Source: Stakelama portus
GTDB lineage: Bacteria; Pseudomonadota; Alphaproteobacteria; Sphingomonadales; Sphingomonadaceae
DNA: 64,000 nucleotides
Direction: 5' to 3'
Assembly (NCBI RefSeq): GCF_003171655.1
Contig: NZ_QFZL01000004.1
Location: 186,001-250,000 of the forward strand
The stretch's first letter is position 1, and each line of letters starts with the position of its first letter. Positions 28,183 to 38,090 of this stretch are shown one piece after another. The position numbers and the translations under genes were made by a program. The notes beneath the pieces were generated by a model, which saw only the letters and a program-made list of their open reading frames with translations, was not told the origin of the DNA and did not search any database.

Positions 28183-30936
28183 TCAGCGCAGCCGGTTGCC
28201 CTCTGCGTCCCACACTTCGACACTGCCCAGGTCGAGCGCGCGGATGCCCGTTTCGATCTTCGAAAGGTCGCCGACGATCACCCAGGTCATGGCGTCGGGA
28301 TGCAACGCCTTTGCCGCTTCGCCGATCGTCGCGGGCGTCAGGGCCGCATAGCGATCGGGCAATGTGGTGATCCATTCATAGGGATGGTCGAAGCGGTCGA
28401 CATAGCGCAGATAGCCGACCATCGCATTGCTGGTTTCGAACTGGTCGGGCAGCGTCAGCACCTGCCCGCGGACATAGAGGTTGAGCTCTTCCGGGGTGGT
28501 CGGACGTTCGCCGGTGATGCCGTGCAGTTCCTTGCGGATCTCGCCCAGCGCTTCGACGGTCTTGTCGGTCTGGACGCTGGTGGCGATGGTGAAGACCTGG
28601 GGCCCGCGACCGCCGCCGATGCCGCTGCTGGCGCCATAGGTCCAGCCCTTGTCCTCGCGCAGGTTCATGTTGAGCCGCGCCGTGAAGCCGCCGCCCAGCA
28701 CGCCGTTCATCGCGTCGAGATCGAAATTGGCCGGATCGAGTCCGTTGGGCATGATCTGGCCGACACGGACCACCGACTGGATCGCGCCGGGCTTGTCGAC
28801 CAGGACGATGCGCGGCGCGGATTGCGCCGTCAGCGGCTCCAGCGTCTTGGTGCCCAGCGGCGTGGCCGGTGCCTGCCAGTCGCCGAAATTCCGTTCCAGC
28901 GTCGCGATCAGCATGTCGAAATCGACATCGCCAGCAGCATAGATCACGCCATTGTCCGGGCGGATCCATGCATCGTGAAACTGCTCGACATCCTCGCGGC
29001 TGTACGAAGCGATATTGTCCGTGCGGCCGGCCAGCGGCGCGCCATAGGCGTGATCGGGGCCATAAAGCAGATAATTATAGACGCTGCCCGCGATGCTGTC
29101 GGGATTGGCCTGTGCCTGGCGTACGCCGTTGAGCGCGTTCTGGCGATCGCGTTCCAGATCCTCTTCACGGAAGCCGGGGTGACGGATCATGTCCGCCCAT
29201 AGCGCGACGGTGTCGTCGAGCGAGCGGAGCAGCGCCGAGGCCGCGAAATTGCTGGTGTCCGAATCGCCATACGCATTGAGCCGTGCGCCGAGCATTTCGC
29301 TGCGCTCGGCAAATTGGCTGCCGGTCAGGCTTTCGGTGCCGTCGCTCATCATGCCGAGCATGAAGCCCTGCAGCCCCGGCTTGGCCGATTGATCCGCCGC
29401 GCCGCCGGCATCGAACGATGCGACCAGCTCGACGGTCGGCGTACCGGTCTTGTGCGAAAAGACGACGCGGATCCCGTTGGAAAGCGTCGCTTCGCGCCGT
29501 TCGGGAAGGACGAGCGGCGGCGTCGCGCCCAGCGGCGGCAACTGGCTGCGGTCGGCGCCGTCGGCAACTGCCTGATACTGGCCGAACGGCGTCACCGTCA
29601 GCCGATAGTTGGGCCGCGCAAGCCAGCTGTTCGCCGCCTGTTGCACGGCGTCTGTCGTCAATGCGGCATATTCGGTATCATCCTCGGCATAGGCGCCGGG
29701 ATCGCCGGAAAACACCGTCCCGCCCGCCAGCGTCATTACGCGAACGAACAGCATCTCGCGCGCGCGGACATTGTCGGCATAATAGATGTTCTTGTAGCGA
29801 TCGAGTTCGGCGGGGGTGGGGCCCTTTGCGAGAAAGCGATCGAGCTCGCGCTGGATCACCGCTTCCACCGTTTCGGCGTCGACGCCCGGCTTGAGCCGCA
29901 CTTCGATGCTGAAGATGCCGGCGATGGCCGCGCTCTGATAACTGACGTCGACATTGGTGGCATAGGGATTGTCGATCACCAGCGCCTGAGTCAGCCGCGA
30001 AAGCCGCCCGCGGCCGAGAATGGCCGACGCCATGCGCAGCGCCGGATTGTCATCGGTGTTGGCGCCGGGCACCGGCCAGCTCCACGAAATCGCAGTTTGC
30101 GGCACATTGTCCTGCACGGTTTCCGATTTCACGCGGTCGAGCGTCGGAACCCAGGCTTCGACGCGCGATACCGGCTCGCCCGGCGGGACGCTGCCGAAAT
30201 ATCGCGTCATCAGCTCGCGCGCCTGATCGACCGTCACGTCGCCGGCCAGCGCGACCACGGCATTGGTCGCGCCATAATAGCGGCGGAACCAGTCGCGGAC
30301 ATCGTCGAGCGAGGCAGCGTCCAGATCCTCCATCGAACCGATGGTCTGGTGATAATAGGGGTGATTGACCGGGAACAGGCCGTGCGCCTGCATCTCCGGC
30401 ATCATCGCATAGGGGCGGTTTTCATACGTGCGCTTTTCGTTCTGGACGACGGCGCGCTGCTCATCGAGCTTTGCCTGGCTGACCGCGCCGAGCAGATAGC
30501 CCATCCGGTCGCTTTCCAGCCACAGGACGCGTTCGAGCGCGCCGGTGGGCACGATCTCGTAATAATAGGTCTGGTCGAGCGACGTGGCGCCGTTGACGCC
30601 GGAAACGCCGACTTCCTGAAGCGGCGGCATATATTCGTCGTCGCGATGTTCCGATCCGTTGAACATCAGATGTTCGAACAGATGCGCGAAGCCGGTCTTG
30701 CCCTCGGGCTCGTTCATCGATCCCACATGATACCAGACGGCGACCGCCACCTTGGGCACCGAATGATCTTCGTGCACGACGACGCGCAGCCCGTTGGGCA
30801 GCGTGAATTGCTGAAAGGGGATGGCGGCGTCCTGCGCGGCGGAGCGGGCGGCATCGGCGTCCTGAGCGGACTGGGCATATGCGGCCGGGCTCAGAACCGC
30901 CGCCGCACCGGCGAGCAATAGCGTCATCATTTTCAT
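28183..30936 (-). CDS. Periplasmic M16 family zinc metallopeptidase (pitrilysin-like, two-module)
   Basis: A 917-residue exported peptidase. The signal peptide MKMMTLLLAGAAAVLSPAAY ends near residue 21. The inverted zinc motif HXXEH is HLFEH at residues 85-89, with the third ligand glutamate expected in the DEQRAVVQNEKRT region. A second, inactive M16 module starts around residue 480 (LSNGIRVVFSHKTGTPTVEL), which is the usual clamshell arrangement. It degrades peptides or partly folded protein in the periplasm. It lies 79 bases behind a TonB-dependent receptor, but a terminator sits between them. ATG 30936 is preferred over a TTG 21 bases upstream because the signal peptide starts there. Confidence 0.92.
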   Translation of the reverse strand: MKMMTLLLAGAAAVLSPAAYAQSAQDADAARSAAQDAAIPFQQFTLPNGLRVVVHEDHSVPKVAVAVWYHVGSMNEPEGKTGFAHLFEHLMFNGSEHRDDEYMPPLQEVGVSGVNGATSLDQTYYYEIVPTGALERVLWLESDRMGYLLGAVSQAKLDEQRAVVQNEKRTYENRPYAMMPEMQAHGLFPVNHPYYHQTIGSMEDLDAASLDDVRDWFRRYYGATNAVVALAGDVTVDQARELMTRYFGSVPPGEPVSRVEAWVPTLDRVKSETVQDNVPQTAISWSWPVPGANTDDNPALRMASAILGRGRLSRLTQALVIDNPYATNVDVSYQSAAIAGIFSIEVRLKPGVDAETVEAVIQRELDRFLAKGPTPAELDRYKNIYYADNVRAREMLFVRVMTLAGGTVFSGDPGAYAEDDTEYAALTTDAVQQAANSWLARPNYRLTVTPFGQYQAVADGADRSQLPPLGATPPLVLPERREATLSNGIRVVFSHKTGTPTVELVASFDAGGAADQSAKPGLQGFMLGMMSDGTESLTGSQFAERSEMLGARLNAYGDSDTSNFAASALLRSLDDTVALWADMIRHPGFREEDLERDRQNALNGVRQAQANPDSIAGSVYNYLLYGPDHAYGAPLAGRTDNIASYSREDVEQFHDAWIRPDNGVIYAAGDVDFDMLIATLERNFGDWQAPATPLGTKTLEPLTAQSAPRIVLVDKPGAIQSVVRVGQIMPNGLDPANFDLDAMNGVLGGGFTARLNMNLREDKGWTYGASSGIGGGRGPQVFTIATSVQTDKTVEALGEIRKELHGITGERPTTPEELNLYVRGQVLTLPDQFETSNAMVGYLRYVDRFDHPYEWITTLPDRYAALTPATIGEAAKALHPDAMTWVIVGDLSKIETGIRALDLGSVEVWDAEGNRLR

Positions 30937-30963
30937 GGCTGTCCGATGTCCTTGCAAACGTAC

Positions 30964-30999
30964 AAAAAAACCGGCGCAGCAGAGTGGCTGCTGCGCCGG
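30964..30999 (-). terminator. Intrinsic terminator behind the FecIR-linked TonB receptor
   Basis: On the minus strand, a perfect 12-bp stem (CCGGCGCAGCAG pairing with CTGCTGCGCCGG) with a 5-base loop is followed by seven T. It begins 16 bases after the receptor stop and lies directly before the M16 gene, so the protease is expressed by read-through or from its own promoter. Confidence 0.9.
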
Positions 31000-31015
31000 C
31001 GATATCCGGAATGGG

Positions 31016-34000
31016 TCAGAAAGTGGCCGAAACGCCGAGCTTGAAGCTGCGTCCGCCCAGATAGCTGGCGCTCGTATAGAATTTCCGGTTGTCGCCCAGC
31101 GAATAGGCGACGTCTGGCGACCCGGTGCCTTTCAACAGGTTCGCGCCTTCGACGAAGATGCGGAACTGCCCGAAGCTGGGGCGCAGATAATATTCGGCGC
31201 GGAAATCGAGCGTCTGCGCATCCTCGGCATAGAAGCTGAGGCCGCGCGGATAGAAGGTGCTGAGCGCGCGCGACTGGAAGCCATAGGTCAGCGTCGCGTC
31301 GATATCATATTTGTTATAGGTGAGCGCGACCGTTCCCGAATGTTTGGGCGACGAGGAATAAGGCACGCCCGAAAATTCGAAGATATTGTTGTTGGGGTCG
31401 GTATAGGCCCAGCTATAGCGATCGACGCGCGAGCTGTGCGTATAGGTGTAATTGGCGAAGATGCCGAAGCCGCCAAGCACGCCCGGCAGGAAATCGAACC
31501 GGCGTTCGGCCTGAACCTCGACGCCCCAGAGCTCGGCCACATCGTCGCTGTTCGACGGCGTCGAACCGGTGATGAAGAAATTTTCCGGATGCGCCGGATC
31601 GAAATAGGGCGGGCCGTTGAAATAGGGGTGATCGGGCAGCGTCACCGCGTCGAGATTGGCCGCGCCGTTGCTGATGTTCGACTGGAGCAGATTTTCGGTC
31701 CGCTTGTAAAAGCCGCTCAGCTTGAAGATGCCGATTCCCGAATAATATTCGGCGCTCAGATCGAAATTATGCGTGGTTGCGGGCTTGAGATCGGGATTGC
31801 CGCTGTTGATCTGCAGGATCGGCTTGGTCCCCTGCGGTCCCGGAATCGGGAAGTTGATGAACGCGATCCGGGTTTCGTCCGAAAGCTGTGAAACCGACGG
31901 ACGCGCGACCGACATGAAATAGCCGCCGCGAAAGATCAGGTCGTCGCTCTGGCGATAGTTGAACAATACGCGCGGAAGAAATTCGTTCGTCGTGCCGGAT
32001 TCGGTGACCAGACGGGAAAATTCGTTCTGGAAAATGATATCGTTGCCGATGCCGCCGCCGTTTTCGGGCAGGATCGGACCGGTATAGACCGGGAAAACGA
32101 GATTGCGTGCTTCGAGCTTGACCCGATTGTAGCGAACGCCACCGATGATCTCGAGCTTGCCGAACTTCAGCTTCGACTGGACATAGGCCGCGAAATTGGT
32201 TTCGCGGGTCATTTCCTGATCCTGGCCGGGCACCGGCGCGATCGGATTGATCGTGAGCGGCGTGTTGGCGGCGATGCTGTCGATATGGTCGACGAAATAT
32301 TTGTAGGAATCTTCGCTAACCACCGTGAAGCCAGGCACGTCGAGCCCGATGCGCGAAAGATCGGACGGAACGAACTCGAGGCCGACGGCGCTGGCAAGGA
32401 CGTTGCCGCCGATCTGCGAGCGGCTATGGTCGGTGTGGAATTCGGCGCGTTCATAAAATGCGCCAACCTCGATATAGCGCAGGAATCCGGCATCGGGCTG
32501 CCAGCGTACGCTGCCTTTGGCCGTGTAGCGATCGTTGCTGCCGGTCCAGCTGTCCAGCTGACCGCTGTTGTTCTGGATGGTGAAGCTCGACGGATCGTTG
32601 ATCAGCGCCCAGCCCTGCTGAGTCAGTAGCGGCAGGGGAATGCCATCGCCGGTGCGCGGACCCCATGCCGAAATGATATATCCGGTTTCAGGGTCGACTG
32701 CTTCGGGCAGGAAATAGCTCGCCTGTGCATCGATCGCAGTGCCGTTCGCCGCGGTTCCGAGCTGAAGCGTGTTGGAAAAGTCGCGCGGATCGGTGCGCTC
32801 GCCATGCGCATAGCCGGCAGTATAGTTGAATTCGAACGCACCGATATTGGTCTTGCCGTTGAAGGCATAGGTTTCGGTGATGTTCTTGACGTCGGGGCTG
32901 TAGGAATAGCTTTGCGATCGCGAGATAGCGCCGTTGTCCGGCGAGAGGTCGACGCTGAGTTCCGGTCCGTCATAGCCGCCGGGAAGGTCGCTATATTCCG
33001 ATGCCACGCTGAAAGTGTCGGAGAGAGAGAAGATGGTCTGGCTCGATTCCGCGCGCTGCACGTCGAACTTCAGATTGGTGTGATCGGCGACCTGCCATTC
33101 GGCAGAGACCGTCGCCGTCAGATTTTCGCTTTCGATATGGGAAAAGCGCGTGCCGAGCGAGGTCACATAGGCCTGATCGGCGCCATCGACGAACGGGAAG
33201 TTCGCATAGGGATCGAGCTCTTCGGTGCTTTCATAGGTGGGCAGCCCGTTCGCATCGAGCGGCAGCGCACGCCCGGTGCGCAAATTGGTGCCATAGCCGA
33301 CCGTGCGCAGATCCTGTTTGCGATACTGGACCGAAACGCTGACTCCGAAATTGCTGCCGAAGGTGCCGGCGAGCGTTCCCGACGCCAGGAAATCGTCATT
33401 GAAATCGCGACCGGTCGTGCCCCCTTCGACCAGGATATTGGCATAGCGGCGCGGGCGATTGAGCGGCGACATCGTCTCGATCTCGATCAGCCCGCCGGTC
33501 CCGGCGCTGTCATGGCTGGGCAGCAGTGTCTTGTTGACGGTGATGCTGCTGACCGAATCGGCGAGCAGGTTGGAAAGATCCGCCGAACGATCAAGGCCGT
33601 TGCCGACCGGCAGGTTGAGCCCGTTGAGCTTCACCTGGTTCATGTCGGGTTCGAACCCGCGGACGACGACATTGCTGCCGTCGCCCGTCGCCGAATCGCG
33701 CTGAAACGACACGCCAGGCACGCGGCGCAGCGCTTCGGAAAAGGTCGTGCCGGTGAAATTGCCCAGATCGTCGGCCGAGATGATGTCGGCGCTGTTGTCG
33801 GCGGTGCGTTGCTGGTTGAGGGCGTTGGCGCGCGCGCTGCGCGAACCATAGACGACAATCTCTGCGCCATCGGTATCGATCGCCGGATTGAGCGCCAGAT
33901 CGACCTGCGAGCGGGAGCCGTCCGTCACCGTCACCGTTTCGGTGCGCAGTTCATAGCCGAGGAAGGAGATTTCGAGCGTGTAGGTGCCAGCGGCGACATC

Positions 34001-34456
34001 GGGAAAGCGAAAATTGCCGAATTCGTCGACGCTGGTGGTGGCGCCGGTCTCTGCGATGCGGACCAGCGCGCCGGTCATCACCGTCACGCCGTCAGGGCCG
34101 GTGACATGGCCGGAAAGCATGCCCGTTCCCTGCTGGCGAACCGACTGGCGCGCCACCGGCGCGGTGACCACGAACGAACCGCCGCTGGTGGTGCCCAGCG
34201 TCAGCCCCGATCCGGCGAGCAACGACTGATAGGCATTGCGCGCGCTGAAGCTGCCGTTCAGCGCAGGGGCGATCTTGCCGCGCACCATGGTGCCGGTGAA
34301 CACGATGTTGGTGTCGGTTTTGGCGGCGACGGCGCGGAGCGACGTTTCGAGCGATTGGGCCGGAAGATTGAAGCTGTAGAGCGCCTGCGCCTGTGCCGCC
34401 GGCATCACGATCATGCTTGCCGTCGCGGCAAGCGCCGCCATCGTGGTTCTGGACAT
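31016..34456 (-). CDS. TonB-dependent transducer-type outer-membrane receptor with STN domain
   Basis: A 1146-residue receptor. After a signal peptide (ALAATASMIVMPAAQAQ), residues 25-95 form a secretin/TonB short N-terminal (STN) domain (FNLPAQSLETSLRAVAAKTD), the part of FecA-like transducers that signals to a FecR protein. A carboxypeptidase-regulatory-like beta-sandwich follows (GHVTGPDGVTVMTGALVRIA, FRFPDVAAGTYTLEISFLGY). Then come the plug (EIVVYGSRSARANALNQQR, ALRRVPGVSFQRD, VVVRGFEPDMNQVKLNG) and a long barrel ending LGVSATF. ATG 34456 has GGGGGAA upstream. FecR and sigma genes lie just upstream. The ligand is unknown. Confidence 0.93.
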   Translation of the reverse strand: MSRTTMAALAATASMIVMPAAQAQALYSFNLPAQSLETSLRAVAAKTDTNIVFTGTMVRGKIAPALNGSFSARNAYQSLLAGSGLTLGTTSGGSFVVTAPVARQSVRQQGTGMLSGHVTGPDGVTVMTGALVRIAETGATTSVDEFGNFRFPDVAAGTYTLEISFLGYELRTETVTVTDGSRSQVDLALNPAIDTDGAEIVVYGSRSARANALNQQRTADNSADIISADDLGNFTGTTFSEALRRVPGVSFQRDSATGDGSNVVVRGFEPDMNQVKLNGLNLPVGNGLDRSADLSNLLADSVSSITVNKTLLPSHDSAGTGGLIEIETMSPLNRPRRYANILVEGGTTGRDFNDDFLASGTLAGTFGSNFGVSVSVQYRKQDLRTVGYGTNLRTGRALPLDANGLPTYESTEELDPYANFPFVDGADQAYVTSLGTRFSHIESENLTATVSAEWQVADHTNLKFDVQRAESSQTIFSLSDTFSVASEYSDLPGGYDGPELSVDLSPDNGAISRSQSYSYSPDVKNITETYAFNGKTNIGAFEFNYTAGYAHGERTDPRDFSNTLQLGTAANGTAIDAQASYFLPEAVDPETGYIISAWGPRTGDGIPLPLLTQQGWALINDPSSFTIQNNSGQLDSWTGSNDRYTAKGSVRWQPDAGFLRYIEVGAFYERAEFHTDHSRSQIGGNVLASAVGLEFVPSDLSRIGLDVPGFTVVSEDSYKYFVDHIDSIAANTPLTINPIAPVPGQDQEMTRETNFAAYVQSKLKFGKLEIIGGVRYNRVKLEARNLVFPVYTGPILPENGGGIGNDIIFQNEFSRLVTESGTTNEFLPRVLFNYRQSDDLIFRGGYFMSVARPSVSQLSDETRIAFINFPIPGPQGTKPILQINSGNPDLKPATTHNFDLSAEYYSGIGIFKLSGFYKRTENLLQSNISNGAANLDAVTLPDHPYFNGPPYFDPAHPENFFITGSTPSNSDDVAELWGVEVQAERRFDFLPGVLGGFGIFANYTYTHSSRVDRYSWAYTDPNNNIFEFSGVPYSSSPKHSGTVALTYNKYDIDATLTYGFQSRALSTFYPRGLSFYAEDAQTLDFRAEYYLRPSFGQFRIFVEGANLLKGTGSPDVAYSLGDNRKFYTSASYLGGRSFKLGVSATF

Positions 34457-34564
34457 GGATTCCCCCTTATTGCGGAGCGCGACCCCGTTCGGCTCCAAAA
34501 GGGTAGACGATGCGGCAGTGCAAAACCGACATGGCCGCGACATAAAAATGCAACCGCGCGGTGA

Positions 34565-35554
34565 TCAGCGCGATATACGAAGCGTATCGCCGTCCTTTTC
34601 GACATGAAGGCCATGCAACTGCGCGACCGCCTCGGCGAATTCCGGCGTATCGTTGGTGGCGAACACCCCCGATACGGGAAGCGCGGCGACGTGCGGGTCG
34701 GCGACTTCCAGTCGCGGGCCGCCATAGCGATTGAGCTCCGCCACTGCCGATGCAAGCGGCGTTTCGCGGAATATCGCCTGGCCGCGGCGCCATGCCGTCG
34801 CCGCCTCGATCGATTCGGGTTCGACGATCGCCGGGCCGTCGGTCGAAGCGGTCAGCCTTTCCCCCGGCGAAAGCTCTGCGGCAGGCACCGGCGTGCGCCC
34901 CCGCTGCGGCGCCGCAATATCGCTGACCGCGACCTTGCCCTTGATCAGCGTGACGACCACCGAATCGCCGTCGCGGCGCACGATGAAGACCGTGCCGATC
35001 GCGCGCACCTGGGTATCGCCCGCAGTGACGATGAAGGGACGGTCGGCATCGGGCGCCACTTCGAACATGGCCTCCCCGCGATCGAGCCGGACGCGGCGCA
35101 TGCCGGTGGTGAAATCGACGTCCAGCCGGCTGTCGGTGTTGAGCACGATACGGCTGCCATCGTTCAGCGTCGCAGTGCGTTGTTCGCCCCGTTCGGTGGA
35201 ATAGCCGGGAGAGGCGCCGAACGTCGCGAGCACGCCGCCTGCGAGCAGGAGGACCAGCAGCGCGACAAGCGCAAATGCCGCATGCCTTTGCCGGGGACGG
35301 GGTTCCGGTTCGGCATGCGATCGCGCCCGTGCGTCCTTTTCGGCCTGGCTGCAAAGCGCGGCACCGGGCAGCATCGCCCAGATTTCGGTCGCGCGTTCGA
35401 ACGCATCGACATGCGCCGGATCGGCCTGAAGCCATTGCTGCAGCCCGGCTTCGGCGCTTTCGGTTTCGCCGCTCTGAAGCCGGGCGACCCATGCCGCCGC
35501 TTCCGCGTCCACCGCGTTGTCGAGGAATCCGCCGCTTACCACTGCGCCATCCAT
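34565..35554 (-). CDS. FecR-type anti-sigma factor / transmembrane signal relay
   Basis: A 329-residue single-pass protein. The cytoplasmic N-terminus has the DUF4880-like pattern EAAAWVARLQSGE and LQQWLQADPAHVDAFERA, which would hold the sigma factor. A membrane helix (ALVALLVLLLAGGVLATFGA) leads to a periplasmic FecR domain (RTATLNDGSRIVLNTDSRLD, RAIGTVFIVRRDGDSVVVTL) and a DUF4974-like C-terminal part that meets the receptor STN domain. It overlaps the sigma gene by 19 bases, so they are coupled. It passes receptor occupancy to the sigma factor. Confidence 0.93.
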   Translation of the reverse strand: MDGAVVSGGFLDNAVDAEAAAWVARLQSGETESAEAGLQQWLQADPAHVDAFERATEIWAMLPGAALCSQAEKDARARSHAEPEPRPRQRHAAFALVALLVLLLAGGVLATFGASPGYSTERGEQRTATLNDGSRIVLNTDSRLDVDFTTGMRRVRLDRGEAMFEVAPDADRPFIVTAGDTQVRAIGTVFIVRRDGDSVVVTLIKGKVAVSDIAAPQRGRTPVPAAELSPGERLTASTDGPAIVEPESIEAATAWRRGQAIFRETPLASAVAELNRYGGPRLEVADPHVAALPVSGVFATNDTPEFAEAVAQLHGLHVEKDGDTLRISR

Positions 35555-36012
35555 TCCATCAGCATCAGCGTGGCACGGGCAACCTGCTTTTCCACTGCGG
35601 CCACGCTCATATCCTCGCTGCGCGCGATTTCCGCATAGCTCATATTCTCGAGCCGCCGTTTGAGCAGGATGCGACGGCTGCGTTCCGAAAGACGATCGAG
35701 CCCGCCCGCCAGATGGCGCAGTCGCGCCTGTTGTTCGACGATCTGGGCGGGGCCGGGCGTCGCATCGGCGATGTTCTGAAAATCGTCGATGTCCGACAGG
35801 CGCATGCGCGCGGCGCGGCGCTGGCGATCGATCGACAGATTGACCGCCGCGGTGATCAGCAACGCTTCCTGCGAACGCGCGACATGCGTTCGCTGATATT
35901 GCTCCACCTTCAGAAACGCGTCCTGCACCAATTCTTCCGCATCCTGTTCGGAGATACCCCGCCGCAATACGGCACGTCTGGCCTTTTCGAGCATCTCGGC
36001 GAGCGTCGGCAT
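35536..36012 (-). CDS. ECF-family RNA polymerase sigma factor (FecI-like)
   Basis: A 158-residue sigma factor. Region 2 is in AEELVQDAFLKVEQY to NLSIDRQRRAARM, and region 4 in LSERSRRILLKRRLENMSYAEIARSEDMSVAAVEKQVARA, a clear helix-turn-helix. It directs transcription of the adjacent receptor gene when released by the FecR-like protein; this regulatory circuit is the well-known FecIRA scheme, while the specific signal here is unknown. It is the first gene of sigma - fecR - receptor on the minus strand. Confidence 0.92.
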   Translation of the reverse strand: MPTLAEMLEKARRAVLRRGISEQDAEELVQDAFLKVEQYQRTHVARSQEALLITAAVNLSIDRQRRAARMRLSDIDDFQNIADATPGPAQIVEQQARLRHLAGGLDRLSERSRRILLKRRLENMSYAEIARSEDMSVAAVEKQVARATLMLMEWMAQW

Positions 36013-36201
36013 CGTTTGAAGCAGACCTCAGCTACGAAGACGATCCGGCACGGCGAATCCGACATGGATTTGCGCGCATGGGGACGGGGGCGGGCACATC
36101 GGGCCCATAGTGGCAGCGAAAAGCCATGATGCAAGACGGCGATGCTGCGCGTGCAAAACGATCCGTCCCGTCGCGAAACGGCAAGGTCGCAAGGGCGCCG
36201 G

Positions 36202-36501
36202 TCAGAGGCATTGTTCGAATGCGCTGCACCCATAGTACATCGCGAAGGCGATCAGCGTGAAGAACAGCACGGGCACGATCACCAGTGCGGCGATGGCGCG
36301 AATGCGTCCGTGCCCGGGTATGATCGCAAGCCCCGCGCCGCCCATTGCGGTTGCGATCAGCAGGATGGGCAGGTCCCAGCCGCCATAGCCGTCTGCCTGT
36401 CGCGTGAAATGCATCAGGATCAGCAATGTGAGGAAGGGCAGCACGAGCAGCATCGTGACGCCCAGCGCCGTTCGGCCGCGGCGCGAAAGCTGCGCGGTCA
36501 C
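36202..36501 (-). CDS. Small membrane protein downstream of miaB
   Basis: A 99-residue protein with three hydrophobic segments ([39 protein letters not shown] and [20 protein letters not shown]). Its ATG overlaps the miaB stop (ATGA), so it is translationally coupled to a tRNA-modification gene. Two C-terminal cysteines (GCSAFEQCL). I do not recognise the family. Confidence 0.72.
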   Translation of the reverse strand: MTAQLSRRGRTALGVTMLLVLPFLTLLILMHFTRQADGYGGWDLPILLIATAMGGAGLAIIPGHGRIRAIAALVIVPVLFFTLIAFAMYYGCSAFEQCL

Positions 36502-37820
36502 GCTGCTGCCTTCACCTTTGCCACGCCGCCCAGCGAATTGGGCCCCGCGCTGACGATATCGACCGTCACCATATCGCCGATCTGCGCATGGGTTTCGAGA
36601 TGCACCGATTGCAGCCAGGGCGACTTGCCGATCATCTGGCCGGCATGGCGGCCCTTGCGTTCGATCAGCACGTCGCAGGATCTGCCGACAATTGCCTCGT
36701 TGAATGCCTGCTGGTGGGTGTTGAGCGCCGCCTGCAGCCGCTGCAATCGCTCGCTCGCAACATCGTCGGGAATGAAATCATCGGTCATTTCCGCTGCGGG
36801 CGTGCCCGGGCGGGGCGAATATTTGAAGCTGAAACACTGGGCGTAGCGGACTTCGTGGACCAGGCTCAGCGTCTCTTCGAACTCAGCGTCGGTTTCGCCC
36901 GGGAAGCCAACGATGAAATCGCCCGACAGCGCGATATCGGGCCGCGCCGCGCGGACGCGATCGAGGATGCGGAGGTAGGAATCGCGGCTATGGCTGCGGT
37001 TCATTGCCTTGAGCACGCGGTCGCTGCCCGCCTGTACCGGCAGATGGAGGAACGGCATCAGCTTTTCGACATGCGCGTGCGCGTCGATCAGGCCCTGCGT
37101 CATGTCATTGGGGTGGCTGGTGGTATAGCGAATGCGCTCCAGTCCGGCGACCTTGTCCAGCGCCATGATCAGGTGCTCCAGCCCCTGTTCGCCGTCGCTC
37201 CAGGCGTTGACGTTCTGACCCAGCAGCGTGATCTCGCGCGCGCCGGCATCGACCAGCGCCTTGGCTTCGTCGACCAGCGCGTCGAACGACCGGCTGACTT
37301 CGGCGCCGCGCGTATAGGGGACGACGCAATAGGTGCAGAATTTATCGCACCCTTCCTGCACTGTCAGAAACGCGGTCGGACCCACCTTGCGCCGGGCGGG
37401 CAGCGCGCCGAATTTGGCGATGGCGGGCATATCGGTGTCGAGGCTCGCCTGCCCCTTCGCCGCATCGGCGACCAGTTGCGGAAGGTTGTGATAAGCCTGC
37501 GGCCCGACCACCACGTCCACCTTGGCGCGGCGGATAATCTCCTCGCCCTCGGCCTGTGCAACGCAGCCGGCGATGGCGATCATCGGCTTGTCGCGGCCCA
37601 GTTCCGCTGCGCCCTTACGCAGCCGTCCGATTTCCGAATAGACTTTCTCGGTCGCCTTTTCGCGGATGTGGCAGGTGTTGAGCACCACCAGATCGGCGGC
37701 ATTGGGATCGTCGGACGCAGTCAGCCCCTGCGCCGCCATCAGTTCGGCCATGCGCTCGCCGTCATAGACATTCATCTGACAGCCATAGGATTTGACGTGG
37801 TATGTTTTGGGATCGGTCAT
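36498..37820 (-). CDS. miaB: tRNA-2-methylthio-N6-dimethylallyladenosine synthase
   Basis: A 440-residue radical-SAM methylthiotransferase that adds the methylthio group to i6A37 in tRNAs reading UNN codons. The N-terminal domain has the three auxiliary-cluster cysteines (SYGCQMN, NTCHIR, AGCVAQ), the radical-SAM motif is [15 protein letters not shown], and a TRAM domain ends the protein ([17 protein letters not shown]). Length is normal for MiaB. It is followed by a coupled small membrane-protein gene. Confidence 0.97.
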   Translation of the reverse strand: MTDPKTYHVKSYGCQMNVYDGERMAELMAAQGLTASDDPNAADLVVLNTCHIREKATEKVYSEIGRLRKGAAELGRDKPMIAIAGCVAQAEGEEIIRRAKVDVVVGPQAYHNLPQLVADAAKGQASLDTDMPAIAKFGALPARRKVGPTAFLTVQEGCDKFCTYCVVPYTRGAEVSRSFDALVDEAKALVDAGAREITLLGQNVNAWSDGEQGLEHLIMALDKVAGLERIRYTTSHPNDMTQGLIDAHAHVEKLMPFLHLPVQAGSDRVLKAMNRSHSRDSYLRILDRVRAARPDIALSGDFIVGFPGETDAEFEETLSLVHEVRYAQCFSFKYSPRPGTPAAEMTDDFIPDDVASERLQRLQAALNTHQQAFNEAIVGRSCDVLIERKGRHAGQMIGKSPWLQSVHLETHAQIGDMVTVDIVSAGPNSLGGVAKVKAAA

Positions 37821-37922
37821 TTGGCCGCGCGCTATAGCGATTGTCGCGGGGGAGGTCGATTCCTCGCATCAGGGTTGTCGAAGCACGATCTTGCCCCGCT
37901 GCTGGGAGCGCGAAAAACAACA

Positions 37923-37950
37923 GGGTTTCGACAGGCTCAGCCCGAACGGT
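37923..37950. repeat. Interspersed repeat fragment (sphingomonad-type palindromic element)
   Basis: The piece TTTCGACAGGCTCAGCCCGA, followed by ACGGT, matches a short dispersed repeat that I recall as frequent between genes of sphingomonad genomes. It appears once here, in the 270-base gap between miaB and plsC. Copy number needs the whole genome. Confidence 0.45.
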
Positions 37951-38035
37951 GGAAAGCGGCTGTTCGTTTCGTCATCGCGTGCCTGGTCCGAAATCCGGCT
38001 TTTTCGGTACTTGTATCCGCCGAAATACAGCTGAC

Positions 38036-38060
38036 CCCCCGGTTCAAGGCCGGGGTGACG
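38036..38060. repeat. Second interspersed repeat fragment
   Basis: CCCCGGTTCAAGGCCGGGGT, followed by GACG, is a short stem-forming element (CCCCGG/CCGGGG) also recalled as dispersed in Alphaproteobacteria. It lies 31 bases from the end of plsC and could act as its transcription terminator on the minus strand, although no T-run is present. Confidence 0.42.
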
Positions 38061-38090
38061 GGCAAAAAAGGTCTTGAACGCGAAGCTGCC

